A stretch of DNA of 64,000 nucleotides from positions 2,976,001 to 3,040,000 of the forward strand of contig NZ_AP021901.1 of NCBI RefSeq assembly GCF_018325905.1, read 5' to 3'. The DNA comes from Pseudomonas sp. St316 (lineage in GTDB: Bacteria > Pseudomonadota > Gammaproteobacteria > Pseudomonadales > Pseudomonadaceae). Both the position numbers and the translations under genes were made by a program. The notes below the pieces were generated by a model. It did no database searches, had not been told where the DNA came from, and worked only from the letters and a program-made list of their open reading frames with translations. This document shows positions 28,368-37,700 of this stretch, piece by piece; position 1 is the first letter of the stretch; the number at the start of each line of letters is the position of its first letter.

Positions 28368-29045
28368 CTACTGCTGATAACCCTCAAGCCCATCCTCGGA
28401 CAAGATACGAATCTGACGTCGCTCCATGGCAATCAACCCCCCATCCACCAACCGATGAAGAATCCGCGAAAAGGTCTCCGGCTGAATCCCCAGCTTGGAA
28501 GCCACCAAGCGTTTGGATACCTGCAACACCAACTGACCATCCCGCGGATCGCGCTCTTGCAGCAGGAAATTGATCACCCGCCGGCTGGCGCTGGCCAAGG
28601 TCAGGTTGTCGATGTCCTTGAGGCGCTGGTGCAGATGAATGCTCATGCTTGCCAGGATCGCCAGGCAAACCTTGGGCTGGTCCTCCAGGGCCTTGCGGTA
28701 ATGCGTGCCCTCGATGCTCACCAGCACGCTGTCCTTGATCGCCGACGCGCTGACCGGGTAGCAACGGGCCTGGCTGAACAGTAGGGCCTCGGCGAAGGTC
28801 TGTCCGGGCTGGATGATCTCCACCAGGTTTTCCTGGCCTTCGCCAGTGACTCGGAACAGCTTGATCTGGCCACTGACCAGCAAGAAAAACCGCTTGGCCG
28901 GATCGCCTTGGTGCATGAGCGTGCTGTTGCATTCCAGGCGCCTGAGGACGGCCAGGCTGCAGACATCTTCAAAGACCCGCTCCGGCAGTTGGCTGAACAG
29001 GTGATGACGACGCAACAGTAAAACGATGGAAGGGTGGGTCAGCAT
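28368..29045 (-). CDS. Second Dnr-type Crp/Fnr regulator (DnrE-like)
   Basis: This 225-residue protein has a sensor domain (1-120) and a helix-turn-helix with IQPETFSRILHRL, almost the same recognition helix as Dnr at 16426. It lacks the ANR cysteine cluster. In P. stutzeri a similar gene, dnrE, lies next to narXL, as here. It probably binds the same TTGAT-N4-ATCAA sites and may add nitrate-dependent input. Ribosome site GGAGGTACGCC before ATG is strong. The 5' region holds only a weak NarL-like heptamer pair near 29110. Confidence 0.85.
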   Translation of the reverse strand: MLTHPSIVLLLRRHHLFSQLPERVFEDVCSLAVLRRLECNSTLMHQGDPAKRFFLLVSGQIKLFRVTGEGQENLVEIIQPGQTFAEALLFSQARCYPVSASAIKDSVLVSIEGTHYRKALEDQPKVCLAILASMSIHLHQRLKDIDNLTLASASRRVINFLLQERDPRDGQLVLQVSKRLVASKLGIQPETFSRILHRLVDGGLIAMERRQIRILSEDGLEGYQQ

Positions 29046-29151
29046 GGCGTACCTCCGCGTGCCGTCATGGTAGAGCCCAAATCGCCGTGGGCCTATGCCT
29101 CGGCAGGCCTACCTCGGAAGAGGGATGAGCCCCGCTCAAAACACAAACCTT

Positions 29152-29241
29152 GTGGGAGCAAAGCTTGCTCGCGATAGCGGTGGGTCAGCTTGCCGGGATG
29201 CTGAATGTGCCGCCGTCATCGCAAGCAAGCTGTGCTCCCAC
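29152..29241. repeat. REP doublet downstream of narL
   Basis: Inverted arms GTGGGAGCAAAGCTTGCTCGCGA / TCGCAAGCAAGCTGTGCTCCCAC lie between narL and the dnrE-like gene. A G-rich hexamer repeat follows immediately. Confidence 0.85.
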
Positions 29242-29242
29242 A

Positions 29243-29265
29243 GGGGGTAGGGGTAGGGGTAGGGG
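29243..29265 (+). repeat. G-quadruplex-forming GGGGTA repeat at the 3' end of narL
   Basis: One run of five and three runs of four G, each separated by TA, lie 10 nt beyond the narL stop on the strand opposite the narL sense strand. This fits the G4 pattern with very short loops. Confidence 0.8.
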
Positions 29266-29274
29266 TTGGCTGGG

Positions 29275-29922
29275 TTAGCCCGCTCCGCGCAAATGCTCCA
29301 TCGCCCACACCGCCGCTTCTACCCGGGAGCGCAAGCCGAGCTTGTGCAGCAGGTTCTTCACATGGACCTTGACCGTGCCTTCAGTGATACCCAGCTTGTG
29401 CCCGATGACCTTGTTGCTGTAGCCGCCGGCGATGGTCTTGAGCACCTGGCGTTCGCGCTCGGTCAGTTCCACATCGGCCTGGCGCGGCGGGGAGCGCAGG
29501 GCCTGGGCCATGACGCGGGTCAGGCCGGGGCTGATCACCAGGGCGCCGTTGAGGGCGTCGCGGATGTACTGGATCAGCAACTCGGGCTCCATGTCCTTGA
29601 GCAGGTAACCATTGGCATCCAGGCGCAGGGCATCGCGGATGTCGTCCTCGGCATCGGACACGGTGAACAGCAGCACCTTGCCGGTGTAGTGCATGGCACG
29701 CAGCCGGCGCAGGGTCTCGATGCCGTTCATCTGCGGCATGTTGTTGTCCAGCAGCACCAGGTCGGGCTTGAGCGGCTCTATCAGGGTCAGGGCCTCTTCG
29801 CCGTGGCTGGCTTCGCCGACAATCTGCAGATCGTCTTCAAGTTCAAGCATCTGGCGGATGCCGCGACGCATCATCGGATGATCGTCGACCAGTAGCAGGG
29901 TATGGCGCAGGGGGGCGTTCAT
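29275..29922 (-). CDS. narL: NarL, nitrate/nitrite response regulator
   Basis: This 215-residue protein has an N-terminal receiver domain (acidic pocket VDDHP, phospho-acceptor in LVLLDNNMP near residue 59) and a C-terminal LuxR-type helix-turn-helix (GYSNKVIGHKLGITEGTVKVH). It is phosphorylated by NarX and binds heptamer pairs such as that at 31901-31916. The start overlaps narX by 4 nt. Confidence 0.94.
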   Translation of the reverse strand: MNAPLRHTLLLVDDHPMMRRGIRQMLELEDDLQIVGEASHGEEALTLIEPLKPDLVLLDNNMPQMNGIETLRRLRAMHYTGKVLLFTVSDAEDDIRDALRLDANGYLLKDMEPELLIQYIRDALNGALVISPGLTRVMAQALRSPPRQADVELTERERQVLKTIAGGYSNKVIGHKLGITEGTVKVHVKNLLHKLGLRSRVEAAVWAMEHLRGAG

Positions 29923-31718
29923 GTTGCGAGGCCTTCGGTGTGTTGGCCCAGGAATTCCGGTTGGAAATGCACCTGGATACGGGTGCCCTGGGGTGTACGG
30001 GAGAGAATCTGCAGTTGGCCACGCAGGCTGCGGGCTCGTTCGTTCATGATGTTGAGGCCATGGTGTTCGCGCTGGTCCACTTCGCCGCTGAAGCCGCGGC
30101 CATCGTCTTCGATCGACAGCCGTACGGTCTCGCCTTCCTGGCGTAGTTCAAGCCAGGCGTTCTCGGCATGGGCATGGCGCAGGCAATTGGACAAAGCCTC
30201 GCGGGTGATCTGCAGGATGTGGATCTGCTCGCTGGCCGACAGCTCGAAGGCCAAGGTGTCGACGAACAGGTGCACCTGGAAATCCCCTCGGTTGGAGAAC
30301 TCCTCGGCGGTGTCCTTGAGCTCCTCCACCAGGCCATCGTCGTGGATCTGCAAGCGAAAGGTGGTGAGCAGTTCACGCAGTTGGCGATAAGCGTTGTTCA
30401 GCCCTTCGCGCAGCTCGCCGGTGACGGTTTCCAAGGTCTGCACCGGCTCGCCCCGACGCATCAGGGTCTGCATGCGGCTGACTTGCAGCTTCATGTACGA
30501 CAAGGCCTGGGCCAGGGAATCATGCAGCTCGCGGGCAATGATCGTGCGTTCATCGAGCAGCAGCAGGCGATGGTCCTGTTCCCGCTGGCGCTTGAGGGAC
30601 AGCGACGTGCCGATCAGGTTGGCCAGGGCCTGGATCAATGCGGTTTCCCAGGGCTGCGCGGCGTGGCCGTCGACAAAATGCGCCTTGAGCTCACCCAGCT
30701 CGTTGCCCTGGTTGCTGATGCTGAAGGCCTGCGGGCGTGCAGCGTTGTGTTTATGGCAACTGGCGCAATCGCTGCTGGCGCAGACCTGACGGCTGTCGGC
30801 GCCATGCAGGGCCAGCAAATGCCTGGCCGGTGTCTGCAATTGCCCTTGCAGGCACAGCGTCAGGCGCAGGCCCGGCAGGCGCTGCTGGAAGCGCCGGATC
30901 AACTCGTCCAGCCCTTCGGCATTGGCCTGTCGCGTCGCCAGGCTGCGACTGCTCTGGTACAGCAGCTCCAGGGCGGCGTTGGCTTGTTGCAGGTTCAGGG
31001 TCTTTTGCTGGACCTGGTTTTCCAGGGTGCGGTGCGATTGTTCGATGGTTTCGGCCATGGTGTTGAAACTGGTCGCCAACTGGCCCAGCTCATCTTCGGA
31101 CTGGTGATTGACCCGCACCTGGAATTCGCCACGGCGAAAGCGCTGGGTGGCGTCCACCAACTCCTGCAAGGGCGTGACCACGCCGTACTGCAACTCATAC
31201 AGGCCAATCAGCAGGATGATCATGGTGCTGAACAGCGCCGCGCCCTGGATCGTCTGTTGCCAGCCTTGTTTGTGTTCGCTCTGGCGTTGCAGCAGGGTAA
31301 CGAACTGGTCCAACTGCTCAACGAAAGAGCTGGCGCTGCTTTGGAAAAACGCCGAATCGCCGCGCTCGATGGCCGGGCGCAAGGTCTGGTCCCAGCGTTG
31401 CACAAGGTTCTGGTAGCTCTGGCGCAGGGAGGTTGTCGGCCCGTCTTCCAGTACGGCGCGCAGGGCAGGGCTGTCGAGGCGTTGTTGCAGGCTGGCGATG
31501 ATCGCCGGGATGTCCTCGTTGTCTCCCGCCGCCAGCTTCCAGCTCAGGTGGTAGGTCTCCATGCGCACGGAACCGGCGGTGTTGATGGCGGCAGCGTCGC
31601 CCTGGCTGAACCAGGCGATCAATCCGGCACTCAAGGAACTGGCCAGGGCCAGGATGGCGATCAGGATCACCGCCAGCCCGGCGCGAGCGGGCAGGGAACT
31701 GCGCAGCCAACGCATCAT
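29919..31718 (-). CDS. narX: NarX, nitrate/nitrite sensor histidine kinase
   Basis: This 599-residue inner-membrane sensor has two helices flanking a periplasmic domain with the nitrate-binding P-box (AAINTAGSVRMETYHLSWKL), then HAMP, a linker with cysteines (CASSDCASC), and HisKA_3/HATPase domains. The phospho-acceptor histidine lies in ELHDSLAQALSYMKLQVSR. ATG 31718 (MMRWLRSSLPARAG) is chosen over a TTG at 31739. It is divergent from narK1. Confidence 0.93.
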   Translation of the reverse strand: MMRWLRSSLPARAGLAVILIAILALASSLSAGLIAWFSQGDAAAINTAGSVRMETYHLSWKLAAGDNEDIPAIIASLQQRLDSPALRAVLEDGPTTSLRQSYQNLVQRWDQTLRPAIERGDSAFFQSSASSFVEQLDQFVTLLQRQSEHKQGWQQTIQGAALFSTMIILLIGLYELQYGVVTPLQELVDATQRFRRGEFQVRVNHQSEDELGQLATSFNTMAETIEQSHRTLENQVQQKTLNLQQANAALELLYQSSRSLATRQANAEGLDELIRRFQQRLPGLRLTLCLQGQLQTPARHLLALHGADSRQVCASSDCASCHKHNAARPQAFSISNQGNELGELKAHFVDGHAAQPWETALIQALANLIGTSLSLKRQREQDHRLLLLDERTIIARELHDSLAQALSYMKLQVSRMQTLMRRGEPVQTLETVTGELREGLNNAYRQLRELLTTFRLQIHDDGLVEELKDTAEEFSNRGDFQVHLFVDTLAFELSASEQIHILQITREALSNCLRHAHAENAWLELRQEGETVRLSIEDDGRGFSGEVDQREHHGLNIMNERARSLRGQLQILSRTPQGTRIQVHFQPEFLGQHTEGLAT

Positions 31719-31803
31719 CGACGCGGGCCTGCGAGGCAAAACTGTGAACCGAGCATAGGGGGCGCCCTGGACCTGGGGGTGTAGCAGCCAATCCTGGGCG
31801 CAC

Positions 31804-31819
31804 TACCTCTAAAGAGTTG
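31804..31819. promoter_or_regulatory. Weak distal NarL-like heptamer pair
   Basis: TACCTCT-AA-AGAGTTG has one good heptamer and one imperfect partner at 2-bp spacing. It lies about 95 bp upstream of the perfect pair in the narX-narK1 region. Confidence 0.35.
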
Positions 31820-31859
31820 TCGGCCGCTCCATTTCCATAAAAGCTTCGGCAGACTTGAT

Positions 31860-31872
31860 CAAGGTATTGATA
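31860..31872 (-). promoter_or_regulatory. Possible IHF site in the narX-narK1 region
   Basis: On the minus strand TATCAATACCTTG fits the IHF core WATCAA-N4-TTR. It lies between the distal and proximal NarL-like pairs, where bending would bring NarL near the promoter, as known for P. aeruginosa narK1. Confidence 0.4.
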
Positions 31873-31900
31873 AATAAAGGGTTGTATCAATATCCGGGTC

Positions 31901-31916
31901 TACCTCCTTGGAGGTA
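31901..31916. promoter_or_regulatory. NarL 7-2-7 site upstream of narK1
   Basis: TACCTCC-TT-GGAGGTA is a perfectly symmetrical heptamer pair. Its centre is 53 bp upstream of the centre of the ANR box. Confidence 0.7.
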
Positions 31917-31954
31917 GATGGGCCAAGCATAGACCTGGACCGCCTCGGCGTACG

Positions 31955-31968
31955 TTGACCCAGGTCAA
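31955..31968. promoter_or_regulatory. ANR/DNR box of the narK1 promoter
   Basis: TTGACCCAGGTCAA is a symmetrical FNR-type site. A -10-like TAGGCT at 31991-31996 predicts a start near 32003, with the box at about -41.5. Confidence 0.82.
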
Positions 31969-32026
31969 GTTTTCGCGGGGTTCGTATCACTAGGCTGCGC
32001 TCATCGAACTGACGGAGTGCATCGTG

Positions 32027-33328
32027 ATGCGAGCGCAAGTGCAACAAGGGCTGGTACTAGGGATGAGTACCCTGGCCTTCACCGTGTGCTTCATGGTCTG
32101 GATGATGTTTGCTGTGCTGGGCGTTCCGATCAAGGAAATGCTGGCCCTCAATGAAACCCAATTCGGCCTGCTGGCCGCCACACCGGTGTTGACCGGTTCG
32201 CTGGTGCGCTTGCCCCTGGGGCTTTTGACTGACCGCTTCGGCGGGCGGATCGTGTTCTTCCTGTTGATGCTGTCCTGCGTATTGCCGCTGTACCTGATCA
32301 CCCTGGCCACCGCCTTCTGGCAGTTCCTGGTGCTGGGCCTGTTCGTCGGCCTGGCCGGCGGTTCGTTCTCGGTGGGCATTGCCTACGTCGCCAAGTGGTT
32401 CGATAAACAGAACCAGGGCTTCGCCATGGGCATCTTCGGCGCCGGCAACGCGGGGGCCGCGGTAACCAAGTTCCTGGCCCCGGCCTTGATCGCGTTTGGC
32501 TCCTGGCACTTGGTGCCGAAAGTGTTCAGCGCCATCCTCTTCATTACCGCGCTGCTGTTCTGGTTTCTCACCAGCGAGAAAAAGGAACACAGCGGCGCGG
32601 GTGGCGCCACTTTGCGCGAGCAGTTGAAAACCCTGAAAGAACCGGCCGTGTGGCGCTACTGCCAGTACTACTCGATTGTGTTTGGTGGCTACGTGGCCCT
32701 GGCCCTGTGGATGACCAAATACTACGTGCAGGAATACGGTTTCAACCTACAAAGCGCAGCGTTGCTGGCGGCATGTTTCTCCCTGCCCGGTGGCGTGTTG
32801 CGGGCTGTCGGTGGCTGGATGTCCGACCGCTGGGGCGCCCAGAGCGTGACTTGGTGGGTGCTGTGGGTCAGCTGGATCTGCCTGTTCCTGTTGTCCTATC
32901 CCCAGACTCAACTGCAAGTACAGACCGTCAACGGCATCGTCGATTTCCACATCGGCCTCAGCCCCACGCTGTTCACCGTGCTGCTGTTCGTGATGGGCAT
33001 TGCCTTCGCGTTCGGCAAGGCCTCGGTCTTCAAGTACATCGCCAACGACTATCCGAAAAACATGGGCGCAGTGTCCGGCATTGTCGGCTTGGCCGGCGGC
33101 CTGGGCGGGTTCGTGCTGCCCATCATGTTTGGCGCCTTGATGGACCTCACCGGCGTGCGCTCGTCCTGCTTCATGTTGATGTACGGCGTGGTTTGGGTCT
33201 CCCTCATCTGGATGTACTTCAGCGAAATACGCAAGCGCCCACTGCTGGGTAAGCAGTCGTCGGCCAGCCAATCCTCGTTTTCCAGCATTGCCCAAGGAGA
33301 AGAACATGTCCGTTCTACAAACGCCTGA
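32027..33328 (+). CDS. narK1: NarK1, nitrate/nitrite transporter (MFS)
   Basis: This 433-residue MFS protein has 12 helices and the nitrate signature GNAGAAVTKFLAPALIAFG; the second one is GIVGLAGGLGGFVLP. NarK1-type proteins import nitrate, probably with protons. ATG 32027 follows CGGAG at 9 nt. It is the first gene of narK1K2GHJI and overlaps narK2 by 23 nt. Confidence 0.93.
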   Translation: MRAQVQQGLVLGMSTLAFTVCFMVWMMFAVLGVPIKEMLALNETQFGLLAATPVLTGSLVRLPLGLLTDRFGGRIVFFLLMLSCVLPLYLITLATAFWQFLVLGLFVGLAGGSFSVGIAYVAKWFDKQNQGFAMGIFGAGNAGAAVTKFLAPALIAFGSWHLVPKVFSAILFITALLFWFLTSEKKEHSGAGGATLREQLKTLKEPAVWRYCQYYSIVFGGYVALALWMTKYYVQEYGFNLQSAALLAACFSLPGGVLRAVGGWMSDRWGAQSVTWWVLWVSWICLFLLSYPQTQLQVQTVNGIVDFHIGLSPTLFTVLLFVMGIAFAFGKASVFKYIANDYPKNMGAVSGIVGLAGGLGGFVLPIMFGALMDLTGVRSSCFMLMYGVVWVSLIWMYFSEIRKRPLLGKQSSASQSSFSSIAQGEEHVRSTNA

Positions 33329-34703
33329 AAAAGGCCCGGTCATTCATGACTGGCGTCCGGAAGACCCTGCTTTCTGGGGCAGTAGCGGCAAACTGACTGC
33401 CCGGCGCAACCTGTGGATTTCCATCCCGGCGCTGCTGTTGGCCTTCGCGGTATGGATGGTCTGGAGCACGGTGATCGTGCGCCTGAACGCCATCGGCTTC
33501 AGTTTCACCACTGACCAGTTGTTCTGGCTGGCGGCCCTGCCGGGGTTGTCGGGTGCCACCTTGCGCATCTTCTATTCGTTCATGGTGCCGATCTTCGGCG
33601 GCCGGCGTTGGACCGCCCTGAGCACCGCGTCGCTGCTGGTGCCGGCACTGTGGATGGGCTTCGCGGTGCAGAACCCGGCTACACCCTACAACGTGTTCGT
33701 GCTGATCGCGTTGCTCTGCGGGTTTGGTGGCGGCAACTTCGCCTCGAGCATGTCCAACATCAGCTTCTTTTACCCCAAGTCTCAACAGGGCACGGCCCTG
33801 GGCTTGAACGCCGGGTTGGGTAACCTGGGTGTGTCGGTGATGCAGTTCTGCGTGCCGCTGGTGATTTCCTTCGGTGTGTTCGGCTTTATGGGCGGGCAGC
33901 CACAGGTGCTGGCTGACGGCAGCTCGCTGTGGCTGCAGAACGCTGGCTTTATCTGGGTACCGTTCATTGCCGCCGTCACCTTGATCGCCTGGTTCGGCAT
34001 GAACGACCTGTCCAGCGCCCGGGCATCGTTCAGCGAGCAGGCCGTGATCTTCAAGCGCAAGCACAACTGGCTGATGTGCTGGTTGTACCTGGCGACCTTT
34101 GGTTCGTTCATCGGTTTCTCCGCCGCGTTTCCACTGCTGATCAAAACCTCGTTCCCAGAGGTCATCGCCCTGAAATTTGCCTTCCTCGGCCCGCTGGTCG
34201 GTGCACTGGTGCGGCCGTTGGGCGGTTGGCTGGCGGACAAGCTCGGTGGTGCGAAGGTCACCCTGTGGAACTTCGTGCTGATGATCGTGATGGTGTTCGG
34301 TGTCTTGCACTTTCTCCCGCAAGGCGGCCAGGGCGGCAACTTCTACGGTTTCCTGGGCATGTTCATGTTGCTGTTCATCACCACCGGCGTTGGCAACGGT
34401 TCGACCTTCCGCATGATCCCGGTGATCTTCCGCACCCTGCACGAAAAGTCCGCCAAGGGGAAAAAGCCCGAGGTGCGCGAACAAGCGCTCAAGAACGCCG
34501 GCAAGGAGTCGGCCGCGGTGCTGGGGTTCAGCTCTGCCATAGGCGCCTTCGGAGCGTTCTTCATCCCCAAATCCTTTGGCACTTCGATGGCCCTGACTGG
34601 CGGCCCGGAGATGGCCTTCTACATGTTCGTCGGCTTCTACCTGAGCTGCATCGTGGTGACCTGGTGGTGGTACGCCCGCAAGGGCGCGGCGACACCCTGC
34701 TAA
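33306..34703 (+). CDS. narK2: NarK2, nitrate/nitrite antiporter (MFS)
   Basis: This 465-residue MFS protein has 12 helices and the signature GLNAGLGNLGVSVMQFCVPL. NarK2-type proteins exchange nitrate for nitrite and are the main transporters in denitrifying growth. The cytoplasmic loop near residues 370-400 (KSAKGKKPEVREQALKNAG) is typical. ATG 33306 follows AAGGAGAAGAAC. Confidence 0.93.
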   Translation: MSVLQTPEKGPVIHDWRPEDPAFWGSSGKLTARRNLWISIPALLLAFAVWMVWSTVIVRLNAIGFSFTTDQLFWLAALPGLSGATLRIFYSFMVPIFGGRRWTALSTASLLVPALWMGFAVQNPATPYNVFVLIALLCGFGGGNFASSMSNISFFYPKSQQGTALGLNAGLGNLGVSVMQFCVPLVISFGVFGFMGGQPQVLADGSSLWLQNAGFIWVPFIAAVTLIAWFGMNDLSSARASFSEQAVIFKRKHNWLMCWLYLATFGSFIGFSAAFPLLIKTSFPEVIALKFAFLGPLVGALVRPLGGWLADKLGGAKVTLWNFVLMIVMVFGVLHFLPQGGQGGNFYGFLGMFMLLFITTGVGNGSTFRMIPVIFRTLHEKSAKGKKPEVREQALKNAGKESAAVLGFSSAIGAFGAFFIPKSFGTSMALTGGPEMAFYMFVGFYLSCIVVTWWWYARKGAATPC

Positions 34704-34768
34704 GACGAATTCAACTATTGCGTGGGCGGGGCGCAGACCCCGCGGAGCAAGCCTGAGAGGAACACACT

Positions 34769-37700
34769 GTGAGTCATTTATTGGATCAACTGCGGTTTTT
34801 CAACCGCAAGCAAGGCGAGTTTTCCGATGGTCACGGCGAGACCCGCAAGGAATCCCGGGACTGGGAGAACGTTTACCGTTCCCGCTGGCAGTACGACAAG
34901 ATCGTACGCTCCACCCATGGGGTGAACTGCACCGGCTCGTGCTCGTGGAAGATCTACGTCAAGAACGGCCTGATCACCTGGGAAACCCAGCAGACCGACT
35001 ACCCGCGCACCCGTAACGATCTGCCCAACCACGAACCACGCGGCTGCCCTCGCGGCGCGAGCTACAGCTGGTACATCTACAGCGCCAACCGGCTCAAGTA
35101 CCCGAAAATCCGCAAGCCATTGCTCAAACTGTGGCGCGAAGCCCGGCTGACCCTGCCGCCGGTGGAAGCCTGGGCCAGCATCGTCGAGGACAAGGTCAAG
35201 GCCGACTCCTATAAAAGCAAGCGCGGCATGGGTGGCTTCATCCGTTCCAACTGGGAAGAAGTCAACGAGATCATCGCTGCAGCCAACGTCTACACCATCA
35301 AGGAACACGGTCCGGACCGGGTGGTGGGCTTCTCGCCGATCCCAGCCATGTCGATGGTCAGCTATGCCGCCGGCTCGCGTTACCTGTCGCTGATCGGTGG
35401 CGTGTGCCTGAGCTTCTATGACTGGTATTGCGACTTGCCGCCCGCCTCGCCGATGGTGTGGGGCGAGCAGACCGACGTGCCGGAATCGGCCGACTGGTAC
35501 AACTCCAACTACATCATTGCCTGGGGCTCCAACGTCCCGCAGACCCGTACCCCCGACGCCCACTTCTTCACCGAGGTGCGCTACAAGGGCACCAAGACCG
35601 TGGCGATCACCCCGGACTACTCGGAAGTCGCCAAGCTCACCGACCTGTGGCTCAACCCCAAGCAGGGCACCGACGCCGCGTTGGCCCAGGCCTTCAACCA
35701 TGTGATCTTCAAAGAGTTTCACCTGGACAAGCCCAGCGCCTATTTCACCGAATACGCCAAGCGCTACACCGACCTGCCGGTGCTGGTGATGCTCAAGCCA
35801 ATGCTCGGCGTGGCGCCGGGTGCGGGCTACCAGCCCGATCGCTTCCTGCGCGCCAGTGACTTGACCGAAAACCTGGGTCAGGAAAACAACCCGGAATGGA
35901 AAACCATCGCCCTGGATGCCAGCGGCGAACTGGTTTCACCTCAAGGCTCCATCGGCTATCGCTGGGGCGAGAAGGGCAAGTGGAACATCCTGCCGCGCGA
36001 AGGCGGCGAGGGGCGTGAGATCGACCTCAAGCTGAGCCTGATCGGCGGCGACGTCGCCGAGGTGGCGTTCCCGTACTTCGCCGGCGAAGCCCAAGAGTAC
36101 TTCCAGCACGTGGCCGGTGACGCGGTGCAGTACCGTCGCGTGCCAGTGCACAGCGTGGTGCTGGCCGACGGCAGCGTGGCGAAAGTCGCCACCGTATTCG
36201 ACCTGTCGGCCGCCAACCTGGCCATCGACCGTGGCCTGGGCGGCGCCAACGTTGCCAAGGATTACGACGACGCTTCGGTGCCTGGAACCCCGGCCTGGCA
36301 GGAGCAGATCACCGGCGTGAGCCGCGAGAAGGCGATCCAGATCGCTCGCGAATTCGCCGACAACGCCGACAAGACCCGTGGACGCTCGATGATCATTGTC
36401 GGTGCGGCGATGAACCACTGGTACCACATGGACATGAACTACCGCGGGCTGATCAACATGCTCATGCTCTGCGGTTGCGTCGGCCAGACCGGTGGTGGCT
36501 GGGCCCACTACGTCGGCCAGGAAAAACTCCGTCCGCAATGCGGCTGGCTGCCCCTGGCCTTCGGCCTGGACTGGAACCGTCCGTCACGGCAGATGAACGG
36601 CACCAGCTTCTTCTACGGCCACAGTTCGCAATGGCGCCACGAGAAGATGAGCATGCACGACGTGCTCTCGCCTTTGGCCGACAAATCACAGTTCCCCGAA
36701 CACGCCCTGGACTACAACATCCGCGCTGAACGGGCCGGTTGGTTGCCGAGCGCACCGCAGCTCAACACCAACCCGCTGCACATCTGCCGTGATGCCGCCG
36801 CCGCGGGTCTGGACCCCAAGGACTACGTGGTCAAGTCGCTGCAGGACGGTTCGCTGCGCTTTGCCTGCGAGCAGCCTGACAGCCCGGTGAACTTCCCGCG
36901 CAACATGTTCATCTGGCGTTCCAACCTGCTGGGCTCCTCGGGCAAGGGCCACGAGTACATGCTCAAGTACCTGCTGGGCACCAAGAACGGCGTGATGAAC
37001 GAAGACATCGGCCATAGCAGCGAGTGCAAGCCCACCGAGGCCGAATGGGTCGACGAAGGCGCCATTGGCAAGCTCGACCTGGTGACCACCCTGGACTTCC
37101 GCATGTCCTCGACCTGCGTGTATTCCGACATCGTCTTGCCGACCGCTACCTGGTACGAAAAAGACGACATGAACACCTCGGACATGCACCCGTTCATCCA
37201 CCCACTGTCGGCCGCTATCGATCCGGCCTGGGAGTCGCGTTCGGACTGGGAAATCTACAAAGGCATCGCCAAGGCGTTTTCCGCCATGTCGGTCGGGCAC
37301 CTGGGTGTCGAGAAAGACCTGGTCACCGTGCCGTTGATGCATGACAGCGTCGGCGAACTGGCCCAGCCCTTTGGCGGTACCGACTGGAAAAGCGCCGGTG
37401 TGGCGCCGGTGCCGGGCAAGAACGCGCCGAACCTGCAAGTGGTGGAGCGCGACTACCCGAACATCTACAAGCAGTTCACGTCCCTGGGCCCAATGCTCGA
37501 GAAGCTCGGCAACGGCGGCAAGGGCATCAACTGGAACACCGACACTGAAGTCAAATTCCTTGGTGAACTGAACCACAAGGAAGTCGAGGCCGGCATCAGC
37601 CAAGGGCGGCCGAAGATTGACAGCGCCATCGACGCTGCCGAAGTGATCCTGTCCCTGGCCCCGGAAACCAACGGCCATGTCGCGGTGAAAGCCTGGGCGG

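Noticed and set aside
31865..31892. TATTGATA...TATCAATA considered as an FNR site
   Set aside because: The half-sites are separated by 12 bp rather than 4; kept only as an unexplained inverted repeat near the IHF-like site.
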